Positions 15,836-23,456 of a DNA stretch of 64,000 nucleotides are shown here, piece after piece. The stretch's first letter is position 1. Each line of letters opens with the position of its first letter. The notes below the pieces were generated by a model. That model was not told the DNA's origin. It saw nothing but the letters and a program-made list of their open reading frames with translations, and did no database searches. Made by a program: the position numbers and the translations under genes. This DNA is from Nocardioides agariphilus. GTDB taxonomy: Bacteria > Actinomycetota > Actinomycetes > Propionibacteriales > Nocardioidaceae. The stretch spans positions 62,001 through 126,000 of the forward strand of contig NZ_JADKPO010000003.1 in NCBI RefSeq assembly GCF_015352445.1, written 5' to 3'.

Positions 15836-17505
15836 TGACGGCGCGCATCCAGCAGAGCCAGCCCGTACGCGACGGCGTAGCGGTGGCCCAAGGTGCCGGC
15901 GACGTCACCTCGGCCGACAGCAGTGCCCGGCGGCAGGGCGCCGGAGACCGCGGCCAGGATCTCGTCATCACCGGCCAGACCGCCGACGACCACGACCGAG
16001 GAGGGCTGCTCACCCAGGGTCCGCAGCCCGCGGGCGACGTTGCCGCCCACCAGGTCGACCTTGAGGCGCACTCGCAGCGCGCGCCACTCCCCCGGTGCCA
16101 TCGCCGCGGAGAACGGCAGGAGGCCGGCGGGGCCCAGCACGACGAGCCGGCCGACGGTCTCGCTCGGCGCCGGGCGGTCGCGAAACGTTCGGCTGCCGTC
16201 CTCGCCGAGCAGCACCTGCGGCGCCTCCACGCGATAGGCCGCACCTCGCTTGACCCACTCGGCGGCTGCGGGGGTGATCCCCGTGAGCGCCGCGACTGCC
16301 TGGGTCAGCAGATCGCCGGCCCCGGCGCCTACCACGTCGACGGCTGCCGAGACCGTGTCGACCGTCCCCCCGCCGAGGTCGACCACCACCGAGCCGGCAC
16401 CAGCACCTGGCGTGGACATCGCACCGGCCCAGGCGGCCCGCGCCTCGGACCCGACCGTGCGCACCGGCACGCCGAGCAGGTCGGACAGGTGGGCCGACGG
16501 GTCGACGTACGGCGCCGACGAGCGCAGCGCGGCCAGGGTCACGGGTCGACGACGAGTGGCGCCGACCCTGGCCTGGACGGCTGCACTGACTCCGGCGAGG
16601 TCGACGGTCCACAGGTCGTCCACCTCGCACCTCACGCAGTCAGGCGGGATCTCGTAGGTCGAGGCGTCGCCCACGCGACCGGCCCTCAGCAGCTCGTGCC
16701 CCTCCAAGAACCTGAGCCGTCCGTGCCCCGCCAGCTCGATCCAGCCCGGGCATGCCGGGTCCTCACCGGACGCGGGGGCACCGACGGTCACGACCCCGCT
16801 GCTCCTGTCGAGGAGCTGCTGCGCCAGGCGTGCCGCATCGGCGAGCTCGCCCTCGGCGAGGCCGAGCTCAGCGCGGAGCTTGAGAGGGTCGCCCAGCACG
16901 CGTAACGGCTGGCCGGGCGCGGCAACCTCGACGGCCACCCGGTCGGCGCTCAGCACCGACTCGGTGTCGACCTCGTCGACCACGGGCACCTCGGCGGGCA
17001 GCCGGTTGGCCAGCAGCACCGCCTCGTCGTCCGCGACGAGGACGGCCGCGACGCGTCCGCTCTCCACGAGGGGACCCAGCCGCGCGGCCACCGCGAGGTA
17101 GCCGGCACCGGAAGGTACGACGGCCACGACAGGCTCGCCGTCGGCTGGAACGGCGTCCCACGTGACGGGCACCCCGGCCCCGAACCCGCGTCCTCCGGAC
17201 GTGGAGGACCCTGCCACGCTCACCGCCAGCCGCCCGGTCGCGGGCAGGTCCTCCGGCAGCTGCGCACCGGTGGTCAGCACCGGCCGCAGCGGGGCGGCCA
17301 CGGCTCGCTGCACACGCACGTCGTGCTGTCGCTCGAGCCGGCGGACCAGGCCCACGGCCGCGGCGAGGCTCTCGGGTGAGCCCTTGGCCCGCCGCGTCGG
17401 GGACCGTCCGACGCCGATCACCTCGACGCGGCCATCCTCGACGCTGGCGAGCAGCACCTCGGTGGTCGCGTTGCCGACGTCGATGCAGGCGAGCACCACC
17501 GCCAT
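15832..17505 (-). CDS. Diol dehydratase reactivase, large (alpha) subunit
   Basis: About 557 residues from ATG 17505 (GTG 17517 is also in frame but has no ribosome binding site). It shows the actin-like ATPase features of DdrA/PduG: the N-terminal ACIDVGNATTEVLL, VVVDLGGGTVDTVSAAVDVV in the middle, LKVDLVGGNVARGLRTLGEQ, and VVVGGLAGDDEILAAVSGAL near the end. The protein uses ATP to eject damaged cobalamin from inactivated diol dehydratase. It is the last gene of the dehydratase operon, downstream of the small subunit with a 14-base gap. The partner small reactivase subunit (DdrB/PduH), normally about 115-125 residues, is not found anywhere in the window. Confidence 0.9.
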   Translation of the reverse strand: MAVVLACIDVGNATTEVLLASVEDGRVEVIGVGRSPTRRAKGSPESLAAAVGLVRRLERQHDVRVQRAVAAPLRPVLTTGAQLPEDLPATGRLAVSVAGSSTSGGRGFGAGVPVTWDAVPADGEPVVAVVPSGAGYLAVAARLGPLVESGRVAAVLVADDEAVLLANRLPAEVPVVDEVDTESVLSADRVAVEVAAPGQPLRVLGDPLKLRAELGLAEGELADAARLAQQLLDRSSGVVTVGAPASGEDPACPGWIELAGHGRLRFLEGHELLRAGRVGDASTYEIPPDCVRCEVDDLWTVDLAGVSAAVQARVGATRRRPVTLAALRSSAPYVDPSAHLSDLLGVPVRTVGSEARAAWAGAMSTPGAGAGSVVVDLGGGTVDTVSAAVDVVGAGAGDLLTQAVAALTGITPAAAEWVKRGAAYRVEAPQVLLGEDGSRTFRDRPAPSETVGRLVVLGPAGLLPFSAAMAPGEWRALRVRLKVDLVGGNVARGLRTLGEQPSSVVVVGGLAGDDEILAAVSGALPPGTAVGRGDVAGTLGHRYAVAYGLALLDARRQ

Positions 17506-17519
17506 CCCCGGGCCCACGT

Positions 17520-17876
17520 TCAGCGCAGCAGCCCGCGGCGCGCGTAGACGGAGGCCGCTTCGCGCACCAGCGTCGCGGACAGTGGTGCCGGTACCGCTTC
17601 GAGCCGGACGGCCAGTGCCTCGAGCTCCTCGGCCGTCGCGCGGTGGGGGCGCAACGCCTCGTAGAGCGCCATCACCTCGTCCTCCGGCATCAACGCGAGC
17701 TCGGCCGCACGGCGGAAGTTCGCGGCCAGCTGCGGGTTGGCGTGCTGCTCGGCGACCGCGGCCTGGTGCTCGAGGGTCTCGGGATGGATCCGCACGTCGT
17801 CGGCGGCCAGCTCGTCGCGCGCGAGCCGGTCGAGGGTGAGCTCCTCGGCATCACGACCGGAGAACGCCCGTGTCAT
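17520..17876 (-). CDS. Diol/glycerol dehydratase small (gamma) subunit, without targeting extension
   Basis: 118 residues from ATG 17876. Core family features are ELTLDRLARDELAADDVRIH, PETLEHQAAVAEQHANPQLA, NFRRAAELALMPEDEVMALY and EALRPHRATAEELEAL. It forms the heterotrimer with the large and medium parts of the enzyme. Compared with PduE (about 170 residues) it lacks the N-terminal extension of roughly 50 residues that helps send the enzyme into microcompartments. The ATG overlaps the TGA of the large+medium gene by four bases. Confidence 0.9.
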   Translation of the reverse strand: MTRAFSGRDAEELTLDRLARDELAADDVRIHPETLEHQAAVAEQHANPQLAANFRRAAELALMPEDEVMALYEALRPHRATAEELEALAVRLEAVPAPLSATLVREAASVYARRGLLR

Positions 17877-20122
17877 CGGTCGACCTCGATGTCCTCGTTG
17901 CCCAGAGCACGATCCAGACACCGCCGCTCAAGCTCGACGAGGGACACGACGCGGGTGTGGTACCTCGCTTCGATCGCCTCGTCGGTGTAGGGGTTGCGCG
18001 CCGGCACGGGCGTCGCTCCCTTGGCATGGCGACCGGCGTTGCCGCCCAGCAGCCGGTAGTGGGAGCGGTCGAGGATCGGCGCCATGCTGTAGAGCTCGAG
18101 GTTGGCCAACGGCGGCAGGTCGCGTCGATGGATCAGTGCGGTGCCCTTGCCCTGCAGGCCGATGCCGATGCCGGAGCCCGCCAGCCGGGCGGCGGTGAGG
18201 CCCACCATGCCGAGGTCGAGACTGCCGTTGACCCTGACCAGGCGTGCGATGCAGCCCTCCTCCTCGAGCCCTGCCAGCAGCTCGTGGATGGCATCGACCA
18301 CTGTGAGTCCGGACAGCGTCTGCCACACGGTCCGTCCCACGCCCGGCGACAGGCCGATCACGACCTCGCGCGGGTCGCTGCCCTGCGCAGCCGCGCCGAT
18401 GACGCGCAACGAGTCGTCGGCGTGCGAGGCCTGGTCCTTGCGCAGGTCCTCGACGCCGCGAGCCTGGCGGATCCCGTCGATCTCGGCCTGCCGAGCGGCG
18501 TCGGGCTCGTAGCCCGTGCCCGGCCCCGCGTAGTCGTTGGGGTCGGTGACCAGGCTCAGCACCTGCATCGACTCGTCGAAGATGGCGGCGGTCTGCAGGT
18601 GGTCGCCGTGCACCCTGGCACCGAGCATCTCGAGCACCCGCTGGGCTGCAGCCTCGTAGCCGCACTCCAGGAGAGCCTTGGCGACCTCGATCGAGCCGAG
18701 GCCCGAGCTGCGGATCGCCTGCGCAGCCCCGAGGACCACCATCGGGTCGGGCTCGTGGCCGTCGGTGACGAGGTCCTTCGAGCCGACCGCGTCGACGGCC
18801 AGGTCCACGTGCTCGTCGGTGAAGTCGGCCAGCCCGAGATAGCGATAGACGTCGCGACACGCCTCGGCCGCCTCGCGCCGCAAGCGTCCGACCTCCGCGG
18901 GCGACGCCGTACGCAGGCCGCCATCGACGCCCCAGTCACGCTGCATGGCCAGCCAGTCGTCGATGTCCTCGGCGTTCCACTGCGAGGGCCCGAACATGTT
19001 GTCGTAGCGCTGGATGCTGCCGAAGCCACTGCAGACGTAGTCGCTGCCGGCCAGCAGGATCGGCAGCGTCCGGGACGTACGTCGTACGTCGGACTCCGAC
19101 ATCAGGGCGTCGTTGCCCGTGCAGGCCTCGAGGTTGCGGGCCATCACCATCACGTTCTCGGCCATCAGCCCGCGCACTCCCTTGGGCACCGAGGAGGCGA
19201 CACTGGCGCCGTCGATGCCGCCGTTCTGCACGCCTTGCACACCCATGGCCCGGGCCAGTGACACGCAGCGCGACTCGAGGTAGAGCATCGAGCACTGCTC
19301 GGCGCCGCCCATCAAGAGCTCGGCGCCGGCACCCGAGGTGACTCGCATCTTGACGCCGCGGCTGGCGTAGGCCGCGGCCAGGATCGCCTTGCTGTACGGC
19401 GTGTCGTCGCCGTCGACGAACACCGGCTCGGTGCCGTAGAGGCTCACGGTCTCGGCGTAGGACACGAGACCACGGATGCCCATCTCCAGCTCCATGGCCT
19501 CCTCGACCGAGCATTGCACCAGCACTCCTGGTGAGGCGATCGCGGCGCCGAGGGTGACGGCGACGGCGTTGGAGGGTGCGTCGGCCAGGACGGGCACGGT
19601 CGTCTCGACCTCGCGGAAGCCGTAGGCGGCGGCGGTCGCGGCATCGGCCGCAAGCAGCAGCGGGTCGTCGAGCAGGTTGGTGACGTGTGCCTGATTGCTG
19701 GGAGTACGACGAGCCCGGAGCTTGGTCATCGCCAGCGTCAGCTCGGCCGGTCTGAGCATCGACACGACCCGCGCGAGCTTGGCGGGCGTGGTCCCCGAGA
19801 CCAGCCGGACCACCTCGGCGCGAGGGACGCCCGGATCCACGAACAAGCGGGCGAACTCCACGTCGTCGAGCGCCATCGCCTCCTCAGCGACCGTTACGTC
19901 GATGCCGTGCGTCGCGATCAGCTCGTCGAGGGAGTCGAAGTCCTCGACGCGGCGACCGTCCATCTCGACCACGCGTCCCCCGTCCAGGACGAGCGAGGGC
20001 GCCGGGTCGTGCGGGCTGTTCATGGCGATCAGCCCCAGCCCCACGTCCTCGTGGGCGAAACCGTCGAGGTTGACCCGTTGCTGGTCCATGAACCGGATGC
20101 GACCTACGGGCTGATCCGCCAT
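17873..20122 (-). CDS. B12-dependent diol/glycerol dehydratase, fused large and medium subunits
   Basis: 749 residues from ATG 20122, preceded by AAGGTG six bases upstream; GTG 20131 is a less likely start. Residues 1 to about 555 are the large TIM-barrel subunit: PSNQAHVTNLL (catalytic His equivalent), FREVETTVPVL, YAETVSLYGTEPVFVDGDDT, GVQGVQNGG, DVRRTSRTLP, RYDNMFG, SKDLVTDG and DPNDYAGPGTGY. From about residue 580 it continues as the medium subunit (EVVIGLSPGVGRTVWQTLSG, RVNGSLDLGMVGLTAARLAG, GIGLQGKGTALIHR, PYTDEAIE). It converts a 1,2-diol to an aldehyde by a radical mechanism with adenosylcobalamin. Two pocket residues differ from the well-studied Klebsiella enzyme: Asp304 stands where Ser301 is expected and Ala339 where Gln336 is expected. 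The medium part has no N-terminal targeting peptide because of the fusion. Confidence 0.92.
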   Translation of the reverse strand: MADQPVGRIRFMDQQRVNLDGFAHEDVGLGLIAMNSPHDPAPSLVLDGGRVVEMDGRRVEDFDSLDELIATHGIDVTVAEEAMALDDVEFARLFVDPGVPRAEVVRLVSGTTPAKLARVVSMLRPAELTLAMTKLRARRTPSNQAHVTNLLDDPLLLAADAATAAAYGFREVETTVPVLADAPSNAVAVTLGAAIASPGVLVQCSVEEAMELEMGIRGLVSYAETVSLYGTEPVFVDGDDTPYSKAILAAAYASRGVKMRVTSGAGAELLMGGAEQCSMLYLESRCVSLARAMGVQGVQNGGIDGASVASSVPKGVRGLMAENVMVMARNLEACTGNDALMSESDVRRTSRTLPILLAGSDYVCSGFGSIQRYDNMFGPSQWNAEDIDDWLAMQRDWGVDGGLRTASPAEVGRLRREAAEACRDVYRYLGLADFTDEHVDLAVDAVGSKDLVTDGHEPDPMVVLGAAQAIRSSGLGSIEVAKALLECGYEAAAQRVLEMLGARVHGDHLQTAAIFDESMQVLSLVTDPNDYAGPGTGYEPDAARQAEIDGIRQARGVEDLRKDQASHADDSLRVIGAAAQGSDPREVVIGLSPGVGRTVWQTLSGLTVVDAIHELLAGLEEEGCIARLVRVNGSLDLGMVGLTAARLAGSGIGIGLQGKGTALIHRRDLPPLANLELYSMAPILDRSHYRLLGGNAGRHAKGATPVPARNPYTDEAIEARYHTRVVSLVELERRCLDRALGNEDIEVDR

Positions 20123-20132
20123 GGGTCGCACC

Positions 20133-20558
20133 TTAGGGTGCTGACTGGTCGCTCAGGAAGGACTCGAACACGGCGAGGCCGGCCCGCGCACAGGCGACGT
20201 CCTCCTCCGTGGTTCCACCACTCACACCGACCGCGCCGACGACGACGCCGTCGTGCCAGCAGGGCACTCCCCCGCCGAACACGACGAACCGTCCGCCGCC
20301 GTTGGCCTGGAGACCCCACAGGTCGGCGCCGGGCTGGGTCAGGGAGGCGAGCTCGGCCGTCTCGATCCGATGGGCCACGGCGGTGAAGGCCTTGTCGACG
20401 GCGAGCGTCGGTCCGGCGATCTCCGCCTTGTCCATGCGCTGGAAGTGCACGAGATGGCCGCCCTGGTCGACCACGGCGGCAGAGACGAGCGCTCCGATCT
20501 CCGCAGCCTTGTCTACGGCGGCCCGGGTCATCCGCGCGGCCAGCTCGAGGTTGATCAC
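20133..20558 (-). CDS. GlcG/HbpS-family protein (PduO C-terminal-domain-like)
   Basis: 141 residues from GTG 20558, one domain: AARMTRAAVDKAAEIGALVS, AVVDQGGHLVHFQRMDKAEI, GPTLAVDKAFTAVAHR, VVFGGGVPCWHDGVVVGAVG and VSGGTTEEDVACARAGL. Members of the family bind haem or corrinoid-like cofactors, and one forms the C-terminal domain of the PduO adenosyltransferase. Being the gene directly before the dehydratase (10 bases), it may help cobalamin handling. The adenosyltransferase domain itself is absent here. The function is therefore suggested by context, not shown. Confidence 0.85.
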   Translation of the reverse strand: MINLELAARMTRAAVDKAAEIGALVSAAVVDQGGHLVHFQRMDKAEIAGPTLAVDKAFTAVAHRIETAELASLTQPGADLWGLQANGGGRFVVFGGGVPCWHDGVVVGAVGVSGGTTEEDVACARAGLAVFESFLSDQSAP

Positions 20559-20623
20559 GCGCCGCAGGCTACTGCGGACCCCACCTCCCTGCCGTCCGAG
20601 ACCCTGGACGCGGCGGCAAGGCC

Positions 20624-21292
20624 CTATTCCTCGGAGCTGGTGTCAGGCGGGTCCTGCTCGCTGTCGTCGCGGTCGATCGGAAAGCCGTGCTGGATCGCCC
20701 ACGTCACGGCCTGCTGCCGATTGCCCACACCGATCTTGCGATAGGTGGTGCGGATGTAGGTCTTGATCGAGTTGATCGAGAGGAACAGACGCTCGGCGAT
20801 CTCGACGTTGCTGTAGCCCTGCACGATCAGCCGCAGCACGTTCGACTCGCGGCCGCTGAGTCCGACCTCCTGACCGAGCGGGACGGACCCGTCGAGCCGG
20901 CGCACGACGTCCGGGTCCCCGAGCCGACCGTCGAGCGAGTCACGGACGACGGCCACCAGGTCCCGGGCAGAGACTCCGAGGGAGATGGCAGCTCGTGCGC
21001 CGCGCTTGAGAGCCTCGGCTTCCAGGTCGGGCCTGAGGTCCCGCCCGACCGCGAGCACGATCGCGCCGTCCTGCTTCACCAAGACGTCGAGGTCTGCGCC
21101 GTCGCCCTCGTGCAGCGCCATCACGTCGTACAAGACGAGGTCGCCGTCGGGCTCCAGCACCACGTCCCAGGCACCCTGCGACGCGAGGATCGCCTGCAGT
21201 CCCGCGGCGACCACGCCCTGCGGCGAGACGATGCCCACGCGTGCGGACCGGCGTCCACGAAGTGGCCCTGGAGCGGTCGCAGCGGATTTCAC
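20624..21292 (-). CDS. LuxR-family response regulator-like transcription factor
   Basis: 222 residues from GTG 21292. The C-terminal helix-turn-helix is clear: LSGRESNVLRLIVQGYSNVE, IAERLFLSINSIKTYIRTTY and RKIGVGNRQQAVTWA. The N-terminal 120 residues look like a receiver domain (VGIVSPQGVVAAGLQAILAS, LVLYDVMALHE) but the first acidic pair is missing (SPQ in place of DD), so normal phosphorylation is doubtful. There is no histidine kinase nearby. It lies 65 bases upstream of the GlcG/dehydratase genes on the same strand and may control them, or may be read through into them. The role is inferred from position. Confidence 0.8.
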   Translation of the reverse strand: MKSAATAPGPLRGRRSARVGIVSPQGVVAAGLQAILASQGAWDVVLEPDGDLVLYDVMALHEGDGADLDVLVKQDGAIVLAVGRDLRPDLEAEALKRGARAAISLGVSARDLVAVVRDSLDGRLGDPDVVRRLDGSVPLGQEVGLSGRESNVLRLIVQGYSNVEIAERLFLSINSIKTYIRTTYRKIGVGNRQQAVTWAIQHGFPIDRDDSEQDPPDTSSEE

Positions 21293-21366
21293 GAACCAGA
21301 ACCCTGCTGTAGCCGAGGGCGAGCAGACTTCATCCCTGCGGGTGATCTGCTACGCCTGGGTACGGT

Positions 21367-21402
21367 GAGGACCGCCCGACCGGTGCTGGGCGGGCGGTCC
21401 TC
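21367..21402. terminator. Perfect 12-bp inverted repeat in a divergent intergenic region
   Basis: GAGGACCGCCCG (21367-21378) pairs perfectly with 21391-21402 around a 12-base loop. It sits in the 251-base gap between the LuxR start and the SnoaL-like start, where no gene needs terminating, so it may be a terminator for an unannotated short transcript or a regulatory hairpin. The rest of that gap shows nothing else. Confidence 0.45.
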
Positions 21403-21543
21403 CGGGATGGACCCGTGGCGCCTTCGGGGCCTCGTGACCTCTCGGCCACACCGCTTCGGTAATCCCGCCGCCCACGTTGCCATCGCCTCGATGCGGGGTG
21501 GCTCACCCCGACAGGCGAGTTGGTCGCGGCTAGGGTTCGCCCG

Positions 21544-21957
21544 ATGAGTGACCCGATGAGTGACCCGATGAATGACCCGGTGGATCGGGTGGCCGCCCAG
21601 TCCTGGCTCGATCGCTACGTCGCGGCGTGGAAGTCCTACGACCGCGACGACATCACCGCCTTGTTCGCCCCCGACGTCTCCTACCGCTACCACCCCGGCG
21701 ACGAGCCGATCTTCGGCGTCGAGGCGGTCGTGGCCTCGTGGCTGGACGACGAGCCCGACCAGCCGGGCACCTATGACGCCAGCTACTCGCCGTACGCCGT
21801 CGACGGCGACCGCGTCGTCGCCACCGGGACCTCGGTCTACCAGGACCACCCCGGCGGCCCGGTCACGCGCATCTTCGACAACTGCTTCCTGATGCGGTTC
21901 GACGCATCGGGCCGCTGCACCGAGTTCACCGAGCTGTACGTCGAGCGGCCCGCCTAG
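21544..21957 (+). CDS. SnoaL-like / NTF2-fold protein
   Basis: 137 residues from ATG 21544. The NTF2-like fold is suggested by AAQSWLDRYVAAWKSYDRDD, ITALFAPDVSYRYHPGDEPI, FGVEAVVASWLDD and a terminal strand FLMRFDASGRCTEFTELYVE. Proteins of this type are small cytosolic isomerase-like or ligand-binding proteins with many functions; no specific substrate can be named. The first twelve residues are MSDPMSDPMNDP, a threefold 12-base duplication at 21544-21579 that also offers three alternative ATG starts. Confidence 0.75.
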   Translation: MSDPMSDPMNDPVDRVAAQSWLDRYVAAWKSYDRDDITALFAPDVSYRYHPGDEPIFGVEAVVASWLDDEPDQPGTYDASYSPYAVDGDRVVATGTSVYQDHPGGPVTRIFDNCFLMRFDASGRCTEFTELYVERPA

Positions 21958-21963
21958 CCCCCC

Positions 21964-22108
21964 GCTGGTTGAGGAAAGCGCGCTAGCGCCTGTCTCGAAA
22001 CCAGACCACGCCGACCACCCCCCCCATGGTTTCGAGACGGTTGCTGCGCAACCTCCTCAACCAACAACAACCACCCCGGGCTGGTTGAGGAAGGCGCGTT
22101 TGCGACCA
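21964..22108. repeat. Cluster of three dispersed hairpin repeats
   Basis: Copy one (21964-22004) starts GCTGGTTGAGG and ends CTCGAAACCAG; copy two (22028-22063) is in the opposite orientation with stem GGTTGC-TGC-GCAACC; copy three (about 22080-22108) is a partial forward copy. They fill most of the 270-base gap between the SnoaL-like and FN3-like genes and could act as convergent terminators or spread as REP-like elements. Confidence 0.8.
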
Positions 22109-22227
22109 CTGGGACGCCAACTGACACCAGAATCGTCTCCGTGTCCGCACGGAGACGGAAGACCGGCCGAGCGGTTCCTAGCGTCGCTACCAACGTCAAC
22201 GTCAGCGACTTCGAGGAGGTTCGTCCC

Positions 22228-22557
22228 ATGATCGAGAAGCACACGCTCGCACCTGCCTCGCCCGAGGTCGAGGTGACCATGACGGCCAGCGAGGAGGCAC
22301 CAGGCATGTACGCCGTGGCGTTCAGCTGGGAGCCCGGGTCGGACGTCCCCGTCGATCACTACCGGGTCGTGCTCACCGAGCGCCCGACCCTGATCCATCC
22401 GAGCCGCGGGCACTGGGCCGAGGTCACCAACCGCAGTGGCTGGTTGAGCTGGCTGGTGCAGCCGGGCGAGAGCCTGTGGGTGACGGTCGTCGCGGTCAGC
22501 GCCAACGGCGAGCGCTCGATGGCCGCGCAGCTGGGTGTCGAGGCGTTCGCCGACTGA
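22228..22557 (+). CDS. Small fibronectin type III-like protein
   Basis: 109 residues from ATG 22228, with GAGGAGG eight bases upstream. The sequence has the pattern of a single fibronectin III-type beta sandwich: a YAVAFSWEPGSDVPVDHYRV strand pair with the conserved Trp and Tyr, then GWLSWLVQPGESLWVTVVAV and the ending SANGERSMAAQLGV. There is no signal peptide or membrane segment, so it appears cytosolic or is exported in an unknown way. It converges on the GNAT gene with two bases between stops. No function can be assigned. Confidence 0.6.
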   Translation: MIEKHTLAPASPEVEVTMTASEEAPGMYAVAFSWEPGSDVPVDHYRVVLTERPTLIHPSRGHWAEVTNRSGWLSWLVQPGESLWVTVVAVSANGERSMAAQLGVEAFAD

Positions 22558-22559
22558 GC

Positions 22560-23456
22560 TCAGGTCTCGACGGCCGGACGCACCAGGGTCAGGGTGCGCG
22601 GTCCGGGCTCGAACCCGATCCCCCGGTAGACCCGCATCGGGACCGGGTAGCCGTCGTCGCCGCGAGGGCACACCAGCCCGGTGCTCGCACCGAGGTCGCG
22701 CGCGGCACGCAGAGCGGCGGCACTGACCGCACCAGCCAGCCCGCGCCCGCGATGCTCGGGGGCGCACCCGACCGGCTCCACCAGGGCTACACCCGTGCGG
22801 TCGTCGAGCCACACGCACACCGAGGCAACCATCTCTGCGTCGGCGGCGACCGCCACCCAGTCGAGGTCGTGACGATACGGCGGCGTGGACATCAGCCGCT
22901 CGTAGGCGCCCGTGCTGACCTTCGAGGTGGCGCTCCAGGCGAGGCGGTGACACGCGGCGCGAGCCGCTGCCTCATCCGGCTCGACGTGCCGAAGGTGGTA
23001 GCCGGGCACATCGATGACCGGCGCCAGCCCAAGGTCGAGGTAGTGGTGGGTGAACCACGGCACGTCCTCCTCGACGACGAAGCCGGCCCGGTCGAGGGTC
23101 GCCAGCACGTGCTCCTCGGTCGCCAGCGCCATGGTGCGCGAGACCGTGTCTGCGGCGCGCCCGCAGAACCAGGAGACGGCCTCCTGCCCCGCACCGGCGT
23201 CGGCCGGATCGACGCAGAGCTCCAACCAGTCGTCCGACTCCGCCCATGCCCAGGCGACCACCTCGCCGCCGCGCTCGACCAGTGCCACGGGACCGTGGCC
23301 GAGCTCCTCGGGCATGGCGTAGGCATAGCTCCAGGCGAGCTGCCCGGGATGGTGCCTGCTCTCACGGGTCCAGATCCGCGACGCGAGCTCCTGCATCCGC
23401 GGCAGTGCCTGGTCGATCGGCAGCTCGGTCAGCCGCCGATGATCTCCATCAGCCAC
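22560..23456 (-). CDS. GNAT-family N-acetyltransferase (two-domain)
   Basis: 298 residues from GTG 23456, preceded by GAGG. The C-terminal half has the acetyl-CoA site pattern of GNAT enzymes: VALVEPVGCAPEHRGRGLAG (the QxxGxG/A-like loop is PEHRGRGLAG) followed by VSAAALRAARDLGASTGLVC and YRGIGFEPG. The N-terminal half (WTRESRHHPGQLAWSYAYAM, GEVVAWAWAES) looks like a degenerate GNAT domain. The substrate is unknown. It overlaps the aldolase-like gene by 28 bases in another frame, which points to co-transcription. Confidence 0.8.
   Translation of the reverse strand: MADGDHRRLTELPIDQALPRMQELASRIWTRESRHHPGQLAWSYAYAMPEELGHGPVALVERGGEVVAWAWAESDDWLELCVDPADAGAGQEAVSWFCGRAADTVSRTMALATEEHVLATLDRAGFVVEEDVPWFTHHYLDLGLAPVIDVPGYHLRHVEPDEAAARAACHRLAWSATSKVSTGAYERLMSTPPYRHDLDWVAVAADAEMVASVCVWLDDRTGVALVEPVGCAPEHRGRGLAGAVSAAALRAARDLGASTGLVCPRGDDGYPVPMRVYRGIGFEPGPRTLTLVRPAVET

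Noticed and set aside
17520-17876. Small gene as the reactivase small subunit
   Set aside because: Its conserved blocks (PETLEHQAAVAEQHANPQLA, EALRPHRATAEELEAL) belong to the dehydratase gamma subunit, not to DdrB.
17870-19261. Long + strand open frame across the diol dehydratase
   Set aside because: Antisense to a well-conserved enzyme with all motifs; no own ribosome binding site or motif.
20624-21292. Two-component system
   Set aside because: No histidine kinase is adjacent, and the receiver-like domain lacks the usual acidic residues.
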